A stretch of DNA of 64,000 bases. Source: Papaver somniferum. Its lineage: Eukaryota; Streptophyta; Magnoliopsida; Ranunculales; Papaveraceae. Position 1 is the first letter of the stretch, and each line of letters starts with the position of its first letter. This document shows positions 1 to 10,302 of this stretch, in pieces. The notes under the pieces are model-generated. The model worked only from the letters and a program-made list of their open reading frames with translations. It was not told the DNA's origin and made no database searches. The DNA lies in contig NC_039359.1 of NCBI RefSeq assembly GCF_003573695.1, positions 91,235,385-91,299,384 of the forward strand. The letters are read 5' to 3'. The position numbers were made by a program, and so were the translations under genes.

Positions 1-145
1 ACTGGAGTACTTGGAGTGACGAAGAATTCAAGGAATGTTAAAGAACCAAGTAAATCAAGCATTTGGATGAGAAGCTACAAAGTTTATTTATTTTGTAATC
101 CATATGTATTGATGTTTTTGTCACTAAATTTGACAAGGGGGAGAT

Positions 146-814
146 TATTAGAGCACTGCTCGGTCGAACTCGCAAGCGTTTCTATCTGAATCTTGTTTGT
201 CAAGTTTAGGTATCAAAACTATAAGTCTTGATTTCTAGTCTACTTATATCTATGTCTCGGATTATGATAAAATGTGTAGTTGAGCTTTAGACTTCACGGC
301 ATTTATCGATTGAAGACGAAGATCTACTAAGGGGAGCTTGGAGGAACTTCTTCAACAAAAGGTATGTGGAGACTTAAACTCATCTATGTCTCAGAAGTCT
401 ATTCTATTCTATTTCCTATTGAGACTAAGTCATACAGCTATATAAACTTTTACATTATACACATTATACAATTTGATATTTATCTTTCTCGAAATATGTG
501 TTGGAAAGATTTTTGCTTTAACTACATTCATCATTATTCTTGACGAGTTTAGTTGGAAACAACTTATTTGTTGGAAACTAAATAATGAGTCAAAAGATGA
601 TCATGTGAAAATATCCTTGAAACATTTTACATGATTTGTGTGAGACAGTCATTTGATGTAGTCTCAGAATGTTTCGTATTGATCATTCGATCACTTGAAA
701 ATTACTTATAAGCTAATAGTTTTTGTGAGACATCTATTGTCGTCTTCTAAGGATGTTTCAATGATTGAAATAATATTTTAGTACAATTAACCATTTTCAG
801 GATATAGCACAGTG
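146..814 (+). repeat. Copia-1 3' LTR, first segment
   Basis: The segment begins TATTAGAGC, against TGTTAGAGC in the other Copia LTRs of the window, so the canonical TG has one substitution. It follows directly on the polypurine tract. It aligns with the inverted Copia-3 LTR (about 42560-42919) and breaks off where the Gypsy-A LTR starts. Confidence 0.85.
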
Positions 815-1709
815 TGACTACTAATTTTCCCATAGTCCACGTGATGTAAACAACTCAGAGGATCGAGTACTATGTAGTAATGATACCTCTGTTGAACTGA
901 CGATACTAAGTAATAAAAGATATTTAAGATCACGATAATAACAAAGAACACAAATATAATGTACATGGTACTAAGTTATCATGAGACATGAGAGATTACG
1001 TGGTTCGACTTTTGTCTACATCCTTGGGGTAGTGAGTGATTTGTTTGTATTAAGTAGTGGTGGTTACAAAGATCTTAAATGCTTCCCAAAGTAATAGAAA
1101 GAACTCAAGTTGAAGTAAATACTTAAGTTCTAAACATTAAAGAGGTATAAGCTTAAGACTAGATCTTCTTCACCTAGATATTGAATGCCATTGGTTTGTT
1201 GGTGAAGCTTGGTATTTATAGCCCCTTCTGCTCCAGGTATATTTTTGCTATCTTTGGATCCATCGTTCCCTGATATACCTTCCGTACAAATGGTACCTTC
1301 GTTCACCGCGTGCTTTCTCCAATTGGACTCTGCCACCTCAGCTGACCCACGTTCCTTCAAGAACTTCCCGCCTCAGTACAGATTGTACCTTCATTCACCG
1401 CTAACCTTTGCCAGTCAGATTTCTCCATGTCATTTCTCTCCACGCTCTTTGGTTATGCGTATAGATAAGATATTTGTGCATTTAATGTTGAATAGATGTG
1501 TCATCTACCTTTGTCCCTTCACCAGCTGCCTCTCATACTAGGCTTTATTTCCTCCATCTTGGACGTCGAGGTATCTCATCTTGGGATGAGATAAAGTAGA
1601 TCTGCGAAGGTATCCTCTGCTACATAGGTCCCTTCTGTATAGTGAGGGCTACACAGTTCTCTTTTACGCGACCACTAAGATCACGTGCTCCGCGGAATAT
1701 TGGTATTCA
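815..1709 (-). repeat. Gypsy-A 3' LTR
   Basis: The LTR reads TGACTACTAATTTTCCC to GAATATTGGTATTCA on the plus strand, with TG and CA termini. It matches 21523-22423 over its whole length with scattered substitutions (a few percent by eye), which indicates an old insertion. Confidence 0.9.
1213..1221 (-). promoter_or_regulatory. TATA box in Gypsy-A 3' LTR
   Basis: The minus strand reads CTATAAATA just downstream of a G/C-rich GAAGGGG stretch. It is conserved at the equivalent position of the other LTR. Confidence 0.6.
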
Positions 1710-1727
1710 CAGTTTGCCCCTGTTCTT
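1710..1727 (-). other. Gypsy-A polypurine tract
   Basis: The minus strand reads AAAGAACAGGGGCAAACTG immediately before the 3' LTR. This is the expected place for the plus-strand primer. Confidence 0.6.
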
Positions 1728-1878
1728 TCATATTCTATCATTTGGTAGGATTGGAAGAACAAATCCTGTAATGTCGCCATTTTTGCACGTACCGATTGAG
1801 TGGTTCTCACATGTCCTTTCATGCAATAACTTACCCTTGAATTTCGGGACATCCAAATTTTTGGATTCTCCATCCGCC

Positions 1879-1886
1879 TATAAGAA
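1879..1886 (+). promoter_or_regulatory. Possible promoter of the antisense gene
   Basis: TATAAGAA lies about 160 bp upstream of a strong splice donor at 2041 and inside the element, 170 bp from the LTR. It would drive transcription opposite to gag-pol. No transcript evidence is available. Confidence 0.35.
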
Positions 1887-2040
1887 GAGAATAAAGAGAA
1901 GAATTTTTCATTAACTCCTTTCTTTCCTTTCGAACTGTCGCTCTCCATTTCTTTCTCAGAGCTTTTCTTCTGCTATTAACTGTTGGTCTTCCTTTTGATT
2001 CGCTAAGACTTCTGGATCAACACACGATCATCATATACAA

Positions 2041-2445
2041 GTAAGTGATACTCTGTTTCTTCTCTGTTTATTTGGATTTTCATCCTGGATTCTCCTTGCT
2101 TTGTCTTTGGTTAATCGTTATTGCACGCTATTGATATTCTTGGATGTTTGCATGCGGTATTTGGAGGTTTTTTTTTATGTTCTCTTTGTTGTTTGAGAAC
2201 ATGGGTTTGTTCCTTTTCGTGTTTTTTTACCATGAATGTATCATGATTGCTCCATGTCTGCAAGATCTTAAATGTGTTGATCGACCATGCTTTTTACTTC
2301 TTTGCGAGGACGAAATTGTTTCCCCTGGTTGGTTTTTGCTAAAGCCATGCCCAAAGTACTATCATTCTTGCCCCAACCAAGATTTTGGGTCGACTGCAAT
2401 TCTAGTCTGTCATTGTTGATTGAATGTTCTTCCTGCTGGTGTTAG
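2041..2445 (+). other. Predicted 5'-UTR intron of the antisense gene
   Basis: The donor CAA|GTAAGTGAT fits the consensus well. The acceptor GGTGTTAG|GGAAC lies six bases before the first ATG (2451). The intervening 405 bp is T-rich, as plant introns are. Reading frames inside it are not protein-like. Confidence 0.5.
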
Positions 2446-2450
2446 GGAAC

Positions 2451-3677
2451 ATGAGACTTCCGAAGAAGCCTACGCGGAAGGATCGGAGATCCTCTTCGTC
2501 TACTGATCCACCTCCGTAGATGGATCATCCTGATGCTACGCCATCTCCACCCCTGAGGATACTGAGATGCCTTCTGGTATTGAGATGGCTGTGGTCCCTG
2601 AGGCTGTTGCGAACCCTGAGGTAGAAGTGGTTGTTGTTGAGGATCTTCCACCTCCTCCTCCTTACGAAGAGCTTCAAAGGCTTAAACTACGTGACAAGGA
2701 TGGCTACACTCACTTGTCCTTATATGAGATCACCAAGTATTTTCGCCTCCATAAGTTTGAGATATCCTTTGTCAACGTCCCTGATGTTCTCACCGAGTCC
2801 CTGATCCGGGATTTTCCTTATGATGAGAAAAACCTCTTGATTAGTTTTGTCCAACTGGCCGCAGGTATGCTCCTTCCTTTGTTTAGTAAAAAGTATCCTT
2901 TCTACTATGATGTTTTATCCATCAGGGATGACCCAGGGAATAAGACTTAGGTCCGAGGAGTCATGCAATACACCGGTATTTATTGGTGTTCCCTTCGTGA
3001 GTGTTGGTACCGTAGTAAGGGAAAGACTACTTTGAAGTCTTATGACCCTTTTGCTGCTAGAAGGTCTAAGCAAGAAGATTATACCACTGCCAACTTCAAT
3101 GCTACGTACGATGATTCTATTCAGAAAAGTAATCTTCTTCTCTGGAGTGTTGGCCCTCGTCGTACTCATGTTACTGCTAAGCATATTAGGGAGGGTAACA
3201 ACCTTCGTCTTCTAGAGAAGATCGATAAGACTGGTTTGACTGTTATCCCTTATTCTTCTAAGCTACCTTTTCCAAAGCCTGATCATATCCTTCTTGATCA
3301 TGATGATTGCTGGGATCGTACTCCTCTTAGTGTGGTGGGTCCTTGGGCCTACGGTTTTTCTACCGCCGATCTCAACGCCCCTCGTGTAGATTTCTCCTTG
3401 CCTGAGAAGTATGATGGGTATCAGCCTTGGGTTTTCAACCCTGCTGCTTCTCATGAGGTAACCTTTTCTTTCTTTGAAGGTTTTTCGTTTCGTCTTTTGC
3501 TTTGTAGTCTTTGTTTGGTATTCTGATGGCTTTATTTTGTAGTCTTCCCCTGCTTCCTCTGTTGGCACTTCCCCAGGTGCTGCTAGGACAACTCTGGATT
3601 TTGTTGGTAATTTTGTAGCCACCAGGACTAGGAAAAGAAAGGCTTCGGCTGAAGCAGCTACACCAACACCTGCGGAG
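2451..3677 (+). pseudogene. Gypsy-A antisense gene, 5' coding exons
   Basis: From the ATG at 2451 a basic start (RLPKKPTRKDRRSSSS) runs into a stop, and the main frame opens one base out of register. It runs from about 2534 to 3457 with a single in-frame TAG at 2948. A proline-rich stretch (EDLPPPPPYEEL) precedes a 250-residue region of mixed helix and strand character. A phase-0 intron (3458-3542, GT-AG, 85 bp) leads to exon 3543-3677, which carries a TRKRKAS basic patch that could be a nuclear signal. A donor GAG|GTAAGG follows at 3678. I do not recognise the domain with certainty. Extra ORFs antisense to pol, at this place, are known in Tat elements, and some carry a domain of unknown role annotated as gypsy-type transposon protein. 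Homology to that is a guess. Confidence 0.6.
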
Positions 3678-3724
3678 GTAAGGATCATAACCATACCTTT
3701 GTGTTTGTAAGTCCCTTAATATCT

Positions 3725-3729
3725 TGCCC
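3725..3729. repeat. Gypsy-B target duplication, left
   Basis: TGCCC, against TGCCT at 12099-12103. The first base of the left LTR is A instead of the T in TGATAGGC of the right copy. Confidence 0.7.
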
Positions 3730-5471
3730 AGATAGGCACATTTTTATGTCTGATATGGTCTCAATTCTGTGTAATTATAATGCTCGATTTTATATTTATT
3801 ATGGATTTTTATGTCTTTGTAGGTGTTTTTGGAGAAATACACTTGTGTGGAAAAATTAGCGCGAAAAGTGGTATTTGGACCCCTGAGAGAAAATTACTAA
3901 AAGCACTCAGAAGATGTGTTAAAGGCACCCCATGAATATGTTGGAGGCACCCCAGAAAAGTTATATTTACACCCCAAAAAATAACTAAAGGCACACAAGA
4001 GGAATTCCTAAAGGAACCACTCAGTTGGATAAGGGGCATCTCATTTCCATGGCGACTACTATCGGCACCCCATCAGAGGATAGGGGCGCCCCATCTTCTT
4101 CCCAGCTTTTTGGCGGGAAAAGAAAGTTTGAATTTTAAGTTTTCTGTGAAATTTTCAGGGCAGTTTCTGATCAAGATTTTCATGGATTCGGTATTGGATA
4201 TGGGTGGCTTTGGGCCTGTACATCAAGACACGGTTTCTACGAGGTTCGGAATCAAAGAGATAGAAGATTTTCACGAAACAGGGATAACGATTCTCGGGAT
4301 ACATTTTCCGAGTTATATATGGTAGTTACGTGGGAATTGAGAGGAGAGTTTCACGGGATTTAGATTGATATTAACTTGTTACCTCAAAACAGAGTGTCTA
4401 CATGTGTTGAAGTCGATCAAAGAAGGAAAATACCCATAGTTATCTCGATGAAACATGGGAGGAGAGTTTTTCTCGTGTTTGGTTTTCATTATTTTTGGAA
4501 TGGAAAGTATGTGGAGTATCAGTAAAGACAGTATATGCTGTGAGATTTGATAAGGTTAGGAAGTTTTGCTCAAAGAACAAGAGAGATACAATTGGTATTT
4601 CTTTGCCATGTATGATATGAAAAGAGTTCTTCGAGTCTCAAAGAGGACAGTCTAGAGTTTTGGGGTCGATAGAATCGGAGCAGAGAAGCGTAGGTGAAGT
4701 TACAGGAATATTCACCTGCTGCTGGTGAAGAAGAGAAGCTGAAGAACATTGGACAGAGGAGGACAGTCGCAGAGGTAGTCTTATTCAAACAACACAATTG
4801 AAGTATCGTTGTTCAACAGATCTCATATATCACAAGCTTGTCATCTTTTCTCTGTAACAGTTCAAAACCCATTGTAACAGTCTGTTTGTAACGCCTTTCT
4901 AGCGTTGCAAACTGTCTGCTTTATTAGTTTTCTCTTGTTTTTCACACTTTTGAGCTATAAACACCTATTTTTAGAACATGAATAATATGAGGAGCTAAAC
5001 CCCATTGCTGAGGCGATAGAGGAAGTTATTTTCCAACAAAAAGCGGTACAATCTATTTTATTTAATTTATTGCAATTATTATTATGATTATTTGCCTTGA
5101 ACTATTATTGAATATGATTTTTATTTGAGTGATTGTGATCTATTTTGATGGAGTATGCTTATTTTATAGACTCTTGATGCTTCATACTTGGTATTTACAA
5201 TTATTACTTTTGAAAATCTATTAGTTGCAATATTTTAGAATCAAATTAAACGAGAAAATTGCATGAATATAAATATTTGGACCAAATCACTTTGAACTTG
5301 GAAAATAGTGGAATCTTAGGCTCAGTGCTCTTTTAATATTGATACCAACTTTGTCAGTGTTTGTTATAATTATTAGCGAGTTTTCTGTTTAGTTTTGAAT
5401 TTAAGTCTAAAGTTATCCTTCACAAGTTCGAGAATCGAATCACTTTTTACCACTATCTACAAATCACATCA
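3730..5471 (+). repeat. Gypsy-B 5' LTR
   Basis: It begins (A)GATAGGCACA and ends CACATCA. It matches 10303-12098 except for scattered substitutions and a block of about 54 bp missing near 4560, which is present near 11138-11195 in the right copy. Confidence 0.9.
4956..4963 (+). promoter_or_regulatory. Probable LTR TATA box, Gypsy-B
   Basis: TATAAACA follows TTTTGAGC. The same motif is kept in the right LTR at 11582-11589. Confidence 0.45.
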
Positions 5472-5487
5472 ATTTTTGGCGCCGCCG
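5472..5487 (+). other. Gypsy-B primer-binding site
   Basis: ATTTTTGGCGCCGCCG directly follows the LTR terminus. The TGGCGCC core is the usual primer site of Athila-like elements. Confidence 0.75.
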
Positions 5488-5522
5488 ATATGGACTTGTT
5501 TTTAGGGTTTTAGATTTATTTT

Positions 5523-5555
<33 letters not shown>

Positions 5556-6589
5556 TTTTTTTTGTTATTATTTTTGTTCTTTTATATGTTTTTGGATATT
5601 TATCTTGTGTCTACAGGTTCTGGATCACAAAGAAAATTGAGCCAAAGAGTTTGGTGATTTCATAAAGACTTGGAGCTAAAAATTAAAGCAAAAAGAATAG
5701 AAAAGAAGACAATTTTATTTTAGACAATTTTAGTTTAGGGTTTGTTTATTTTATTTTAGAAAAAAAAAACTGTATTAGGGTTTGTTATTTTTGTAATTTT
5801 TCTTTTCTTTTTGGACTTTTGGACTTTGGGACATTTTTTTTATTACCCTACGGAAGGGTACTTTAAATATAAACTGTTTGCAGAGAAGGAGGACAATTAC
5901 AATATTGTCTCTGCACCTTGGGTTCGTACACTTGACATCGGAGTCAGTGGCCCGAGTCGACTACAACCGATTCATACCCCGTCTGGAACGGGAGGTAAGA
6001 TTTTAAACACTCGCGAATCCCCTGTCAGCGAGTTACTGGACTCCTTAGTATGAATATATTTTGAGGACTGAATACGAACATTTATTTTTCTAGTAAAGGG
6101 CAAGGCCTGGCCATACAAGATAAGGGTTCGGATTTCATCACCGTTCTCTTCTTGCCCTCTTTAGGAACACGTAACCTACGCGAACCTAAGCCTAAAATTT
6201 TGACTAGAACGAGACCGATAGGTTAACGAGCTTAACAGGAAAGTCATTCGAAAAATATTGGTCACTCTTTTAAGCATATGTCGAAGTTCTTGACGGTTTC
6301 TGTAAGTTGAATGCGTGACTGCGCCGCCTTTTAATACCGGTGAGGCCTTGGGTATCAAAGCTCCACCGAGCTTCCCTCTCCTCTATTCAACTTACTTTAA
6401 CTCGGATTGATTCCAGAGGGGTTTCCTTAAATTGTAACGAATTCCCGTTCGAAGGATTAGAAGCTGGTCTAGAAACAATCTAAGTGGAGCCATCATGCTT
6501 TTTGTTTGCTGGAAATCAATAGGTTTGATTTGGTTGAGTCGGCCTTGATCTATGTTTGCTTACCCTTCCAATTTAGAAAATTCTATTGT
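5488..6589 (+). other. Gypsy-B leader
   Basis: A noncoding leader of 1.1 kb. It starts with a T-rich tract (5515-5580) and has a strong splice-donor-like AGGTAAGA near 5993 and a CTCGC/GCGAG inverted repeat near 6010-6035. Short frames in it are not protein-like. Such leaders usually hold packaging signals; I cannot localise one. Confidence 0.5.
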
Positions 6590-7999
6590 ATGCTGGAACG
6601 TAAAAGAGACGCACTAGGTAGATTTGTTAAAGAGAAACCTAGTAGTTCGAAGCGTCTCGATTACCTTAATCTAGAGAGTCCGACTTTTGAAGAGTCTGTT
6701 TTTGAACGTTCTTTGACTGACAAGAGAATCCCTGTTGCTCCGATAGCGCCAGAAATGGCAACTTTGAAAGCTTTGTTGAATCCAACTAGGACTACTCGTC
6801 CCTAATGTATCAGGTTATCTGAGACAGAAGCAACTTATGAACATAAACCTGGGACCTCACAGCTGCTCCCAATCTTTTTAGGGAAAGAAAATGAAAACCC
6901 ATATTTCCATGTTAGGGACTTTGAGGAAATTTGTAGTACCCTTAGGATTAGAAACCTAAATGATGATGCTTTGAAACTTAGGTTATTCCCCTTTTCCCTG
7001 AAAGATAAAGCTAAATCGTGGCTATATAGTTTGGCTTCCGGGTCAATCGAAACGTATGAACAACTTACATCTGCCTTTTTGAACAAGTTTTTCCCTAGGC
7101 ACAAAACATCGTCTATTAGGACGCAAATCTGCACGTTTTCTCAACATGATGGAGAAACTTTGTATAGGTATTTGGAAAGGTTCAATGATTTATTAGCCCA
7201 ATGTCCTCATCATGGTTTAGAGAAGGTTAGGTTAGTTCAGATCCTTTATGAGGGTTTAGATTATCCCACCACAACCACAGTAGAATCTATGTGTACTGCT
7301 GGATTTGAGAACCAAACAGTTGATGACGCGATGACATATTTGCATGAAGTCGTAGAAAAGACCCAACAATGGGAAAGTAGTAGGGGACCCCAGAAAACAA
7401 TTTTTCTCGGCAGAGGAAATGTTAATAGGGTAGAAGGAGGCTATGAATCAGATGCCAAAATTGCTGCTATAGCGAAAAGGTTAGAATCTTTAGAAGTGGG
7501 TAGCACTAGTGGTAGAGTGGAGCCTTTTTGGGAAGGCCAGAATAATGAAGAGCAAGCCAATGCTCTATATAATAACACTAGGTTTGATAATCATCAGAAG
7601 TTTGACCCATATTCAGAAACCTATAATCCTGGTTGGAGAAACCATCAGAACTTTTCATGGTCTAAGGGCCAGAGTCAGGGTCAGTCTAATAATTCTAATG
7701 CTCCCCCAGGTTTTGGCTACACTAGGAATACATCAGGCCCAGAAAATAAAATGACTAGCTTAGAGGAATCTATTAAGATTTTAGCAAAAACTCAGGAAAT
7801 GTTAGCACAGAGCCATGTTAGTTTTCAACAAGAAACCAAGCAGAATTTTCAAACTAATGCTCAGAGCCTTGCTAAGTTAGAACTTCAAGTCGGACAAATA
7901 GCTAAGACCTTAAGTGAGAGAGATAATGGTAGGTTCCCTAGTCATACTAATCCCAACCCTAGAGGAGTTCATAAAGTATGTACAAAACCATCGAATTAA
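6590..7999 (+). pseudogene. Gypsy-B gag
   Basis: The ATG at 6590 opens MLERKRDALGRFVKEK. The frame carries one TAA at 6803-6805 and then continues through the capsid domain: FHVRDFEEICSTL, LRLFPFSLKDKAKSWLYSL, LTSAFLNKFFP, GETLYRYLERFNDLLAQCPHHG. This is the usual order of the plant retrotransposon gag family. The C-terminal third is Gln/Asn-rich (QSQGQSNNSNAPPGFGY) with a heptad-like segment near residue 400 and ends at TAA 7997-7999. I see no zinc knuckle. Protease continues in the same frame right after the stop. Confidence 0.85.
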
Positions 8000-9190
8000 T
8001 TGAATCCTATTAGTATCCTTAGGAGTGGTAGAATAGTAGACAATCAGGTAACCATGCCCGATAGTGAACATACTGTAGTTCACCCCTCAGGACCACTAGC
8101 TAAGGAAACTAATAAAATTTCTGATGATGCCAACTCAGTTCCTGAGAGGTCTGATTATGTGCCTAGAGCCCCATTTCCTCAACTATTATTACCAACAAAG
8201 AAGGAATCGAACTTTAATGACATATTGGAGGTTTTTAAGCAAGTTACCATAAACCTTCCTTTATTAGATGCAATTAGGCAAATTCCTTCTTATGCCAAGT
8301 TCCTTAAGGATATGTGTACGCGAAAGCGAAAACTTAGCGTCCATAAGAAAGCCTTTTTAGCTAGTCATGTAAGTTCAATTATTCAAAACACTACAACTCC
8401 AAAGTACAAAGACCCATGTTCCCCTACCATTGCTTGTACAATAGGTAAACACCGGTTAGAAAAATCTTTACTTGACTTAGGAGCCAGTGTGAACCTACTT
8501 CCGTACCATTTGTACTTACAGCTAGAACTTGGTGAAATGAAACCTACTCAGATAATACTGCAGTTAGCTGATAGGTCTGTTAAAATTCCTCGAGGTGTTA
8601 TTGAGGATGTCCTTATTGAGGTCGAAAAATTTATCTATCCATTGGATTTCGTGGTCCTAGATACTCAACCTGTCCCAGACCCAGAGAACCAGATACCTGT
8701 GATTTTAGGTCTCCCATTTTTAGCTACGTCGAATGCGATCAATAACTGTCGAAATGGTGTGATGAATTTATCTTTTGGTAATATGATTATAGAGATGAAC
8801 ATTTTTAATGTCAGTAAGCTACCTTATGAGCTAGATGACACATGTGTTGAAGAGGTGAACATGATACAAGCCTTAGTTCAGAAGTCATTACCAAACATTT
8901 TATTTGAAGACCCATTAGAAAGTTGTCTATCCCATTTTGGTTTAGATTTTGATGACGATAACACTATTGAACAAGTGAATGCTCTATTATATTCTACCCC
9001 TGTGTTAGACACTGATATATGGAAATTTAGGTTCGAACCATTACCATTTTCTGAGACTACCCTAATTCCTTCTTTAGAAGAGCCCCCAAAGTTGGACCTT
9101 AATCCACTACCCGATACTCTACAGTATGTGTTTTTAGGCCCATCTGAGACTTTACCTGTGATTGTAGCTTCTGATTTGGATAGTGATTAG
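8000..9190 (+). pseudogene. Gypsy-B protease region
   Basis: In frame with gag, the linker (ISILRSGRIVDNQ, APFPQLLLP, NDILEVFKQVTINLPLLDAI) leads to a retropepsin-like domain. LLDLGASVNLLPYHLY stands where the family has a D-x-GAS motif, and VILGLPFLATSNAINNC is the later hydrophobic-hydrophobic-G motif. The first active-site motif reads DLGAS. The frame ends at TAG 9188-9190. It matures Gag-Pol. The charged C-terminal linker is normal for Athila-like elements. Confidence 0.85.
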
Positions 9191-10096
9191 GAGAGTAGGC
9201 TATTAAAAGTACTTCAAGACAATAAGGAAGCTTTACGGTAGACTATAACAGACATTAAGGATAAAAGTCCTATTGTGTGTATGCATCAGATTCATTTAGA
9301 GGAAGACTCCAAACCTTCTAGGGATATGCAACGTCGACTGAACCCTAACATGAAAGAGGTAGTTCTAAAAGAGGTGCTTAAGTTGTTAGATGCGGGTATT
9401 ATTTACCCAATTTCAGACAGTAAGTGGGTCAGCCCTGTTCAGGTTGTCCCCAAGAAATCAGGTATCACTGTAGTCCAGAATGATAGTAATGAATTAATCC
9501 CAACCCGAGTGACCACGGGATGGCGTGTGTGTATTGACTATAGGAAATTGAACAAGGTCACAAGGAAGGACCACTTTTCCCTTCCCTTCATCGACCAGAT
9601 GCTAGAGAGATTAGCTGGACATAGTCACTACTGCTTTTTAGATGGCTACTCTGGATATAATCAGATTGTTATTTCCCCAGAAGACCAGGAGAAAATCACT
9701 TTTACCTGTCACTTTGGTACATTTACGTATAGACGCATGCCTTTCGGGCTTTGTAATGCCTCTGCGACTTTTCAGCGTTGCATGATGAGCATATTTTCTG
9801 ACATGGTAGAACGGTTCTTAGAGGTCTTTATGGATGATTTTTCAGTGTTTGGTTCATCTTTTGATGACTGCTTGCATCATTTGACATTAGTGTTGACTAG
9901 GTGTAAGGAAAAGAATTTAGTGCTTAATTGGGAAAAATGCCATTTCATGGTTGAATCAGGAATTGTCTTAGGGCACATCGTTTCTTCAAAGGGTATATCG
10001 GTAGAAAAAGCCAAAATTGAGCTTATTAAGACTCTACATGTCCCTAAAACCGTAAAAGATATTAGGTCATTTAGTGCCTTCCAAGGTTCTGTGTAG
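9191..10096 (+). pseudogene. Gypsy-B reverse transcriptase, truncated
   Basis: The same frame continues through a TAG at 9239 into LKLLDAGIIYPISDSKWVSP, then VPKKSG, WRVCIDYRKLNKVTRKDHF, CFLDGYSGYNQI, FTYRRMPFGLCNASATFQRC and the catalytic FMDD at 9827-9838. A methionine at the second position of the YxDD box is common in Athila-like elements. The ORF ends at 10096 shortly after DIRSF, where family members go on into the connection and RNase H. The following 200 bp is the 3' noncoding block, so RNase H and integrase were lost by deletion. Confidence 0.85.
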
Positions 10097-10148
10097 ATAG
10101 CTAGGGTCTAGAATAAAGGTTTCGTGGGTATACCTCTGGTAAGCCCTC

Positions 10149-10214
10149 CGGAGACAACACTCCGCCACTAGGGACACCTAGAGGTTTAAAGGCTTGGTGC
10201 ATACGCTAAATGCA
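10149..10214 (+). other. Three adjacent hairpins in the Gypsy-B 3' leader
   Basis: Stem 1 is CGGAG/CTCCG (10149-10164). Stem 2 is CCACTA/TAGAGG with one A-A mismatch (10165-10184). Stem 3 is TGCAT/ATGCA (10198-10214). The homologous block in Gypsy-D (51699-51766) keeps all three, with two compensatory pair changes in stem 1. The block lies upstream of the polypurine tract and would be in the element RNA. Confidence 0.55.
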
Positions 10215-10287
10215 ACCGACGATGCCTGCGACAGTGAGTTAGGATTTTATTTTGTAGATTTAATTTACTCGAGGACGAGCAAATAAT

Positions 10288-10302
10288 AAGTTTGGGGGTA
10301 TT
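10288..10302 (+). other. Gypsy-B polypurine tract
   Basis: AAGTTTGGGGGTATT directly before the 3' LTR. The same tract precedes the Gypsy-D 3' LTR. Confidence 0.75.

Noticed and set aside
1209..1541. A 110-residue plus-strand frame in the Gypsy-A LTR, similar to 21914-22174
   Set aside because: It lies in the LTR on the strand opposite to element transcription, and the two copies differ by frame-breaking changes.
2144..2419. A 91-residue Phe-rich frame before the antisense gene
   Set aside because: It lies inside the predicted T-rich 5'-UTR intron; the composition explains the open frame.
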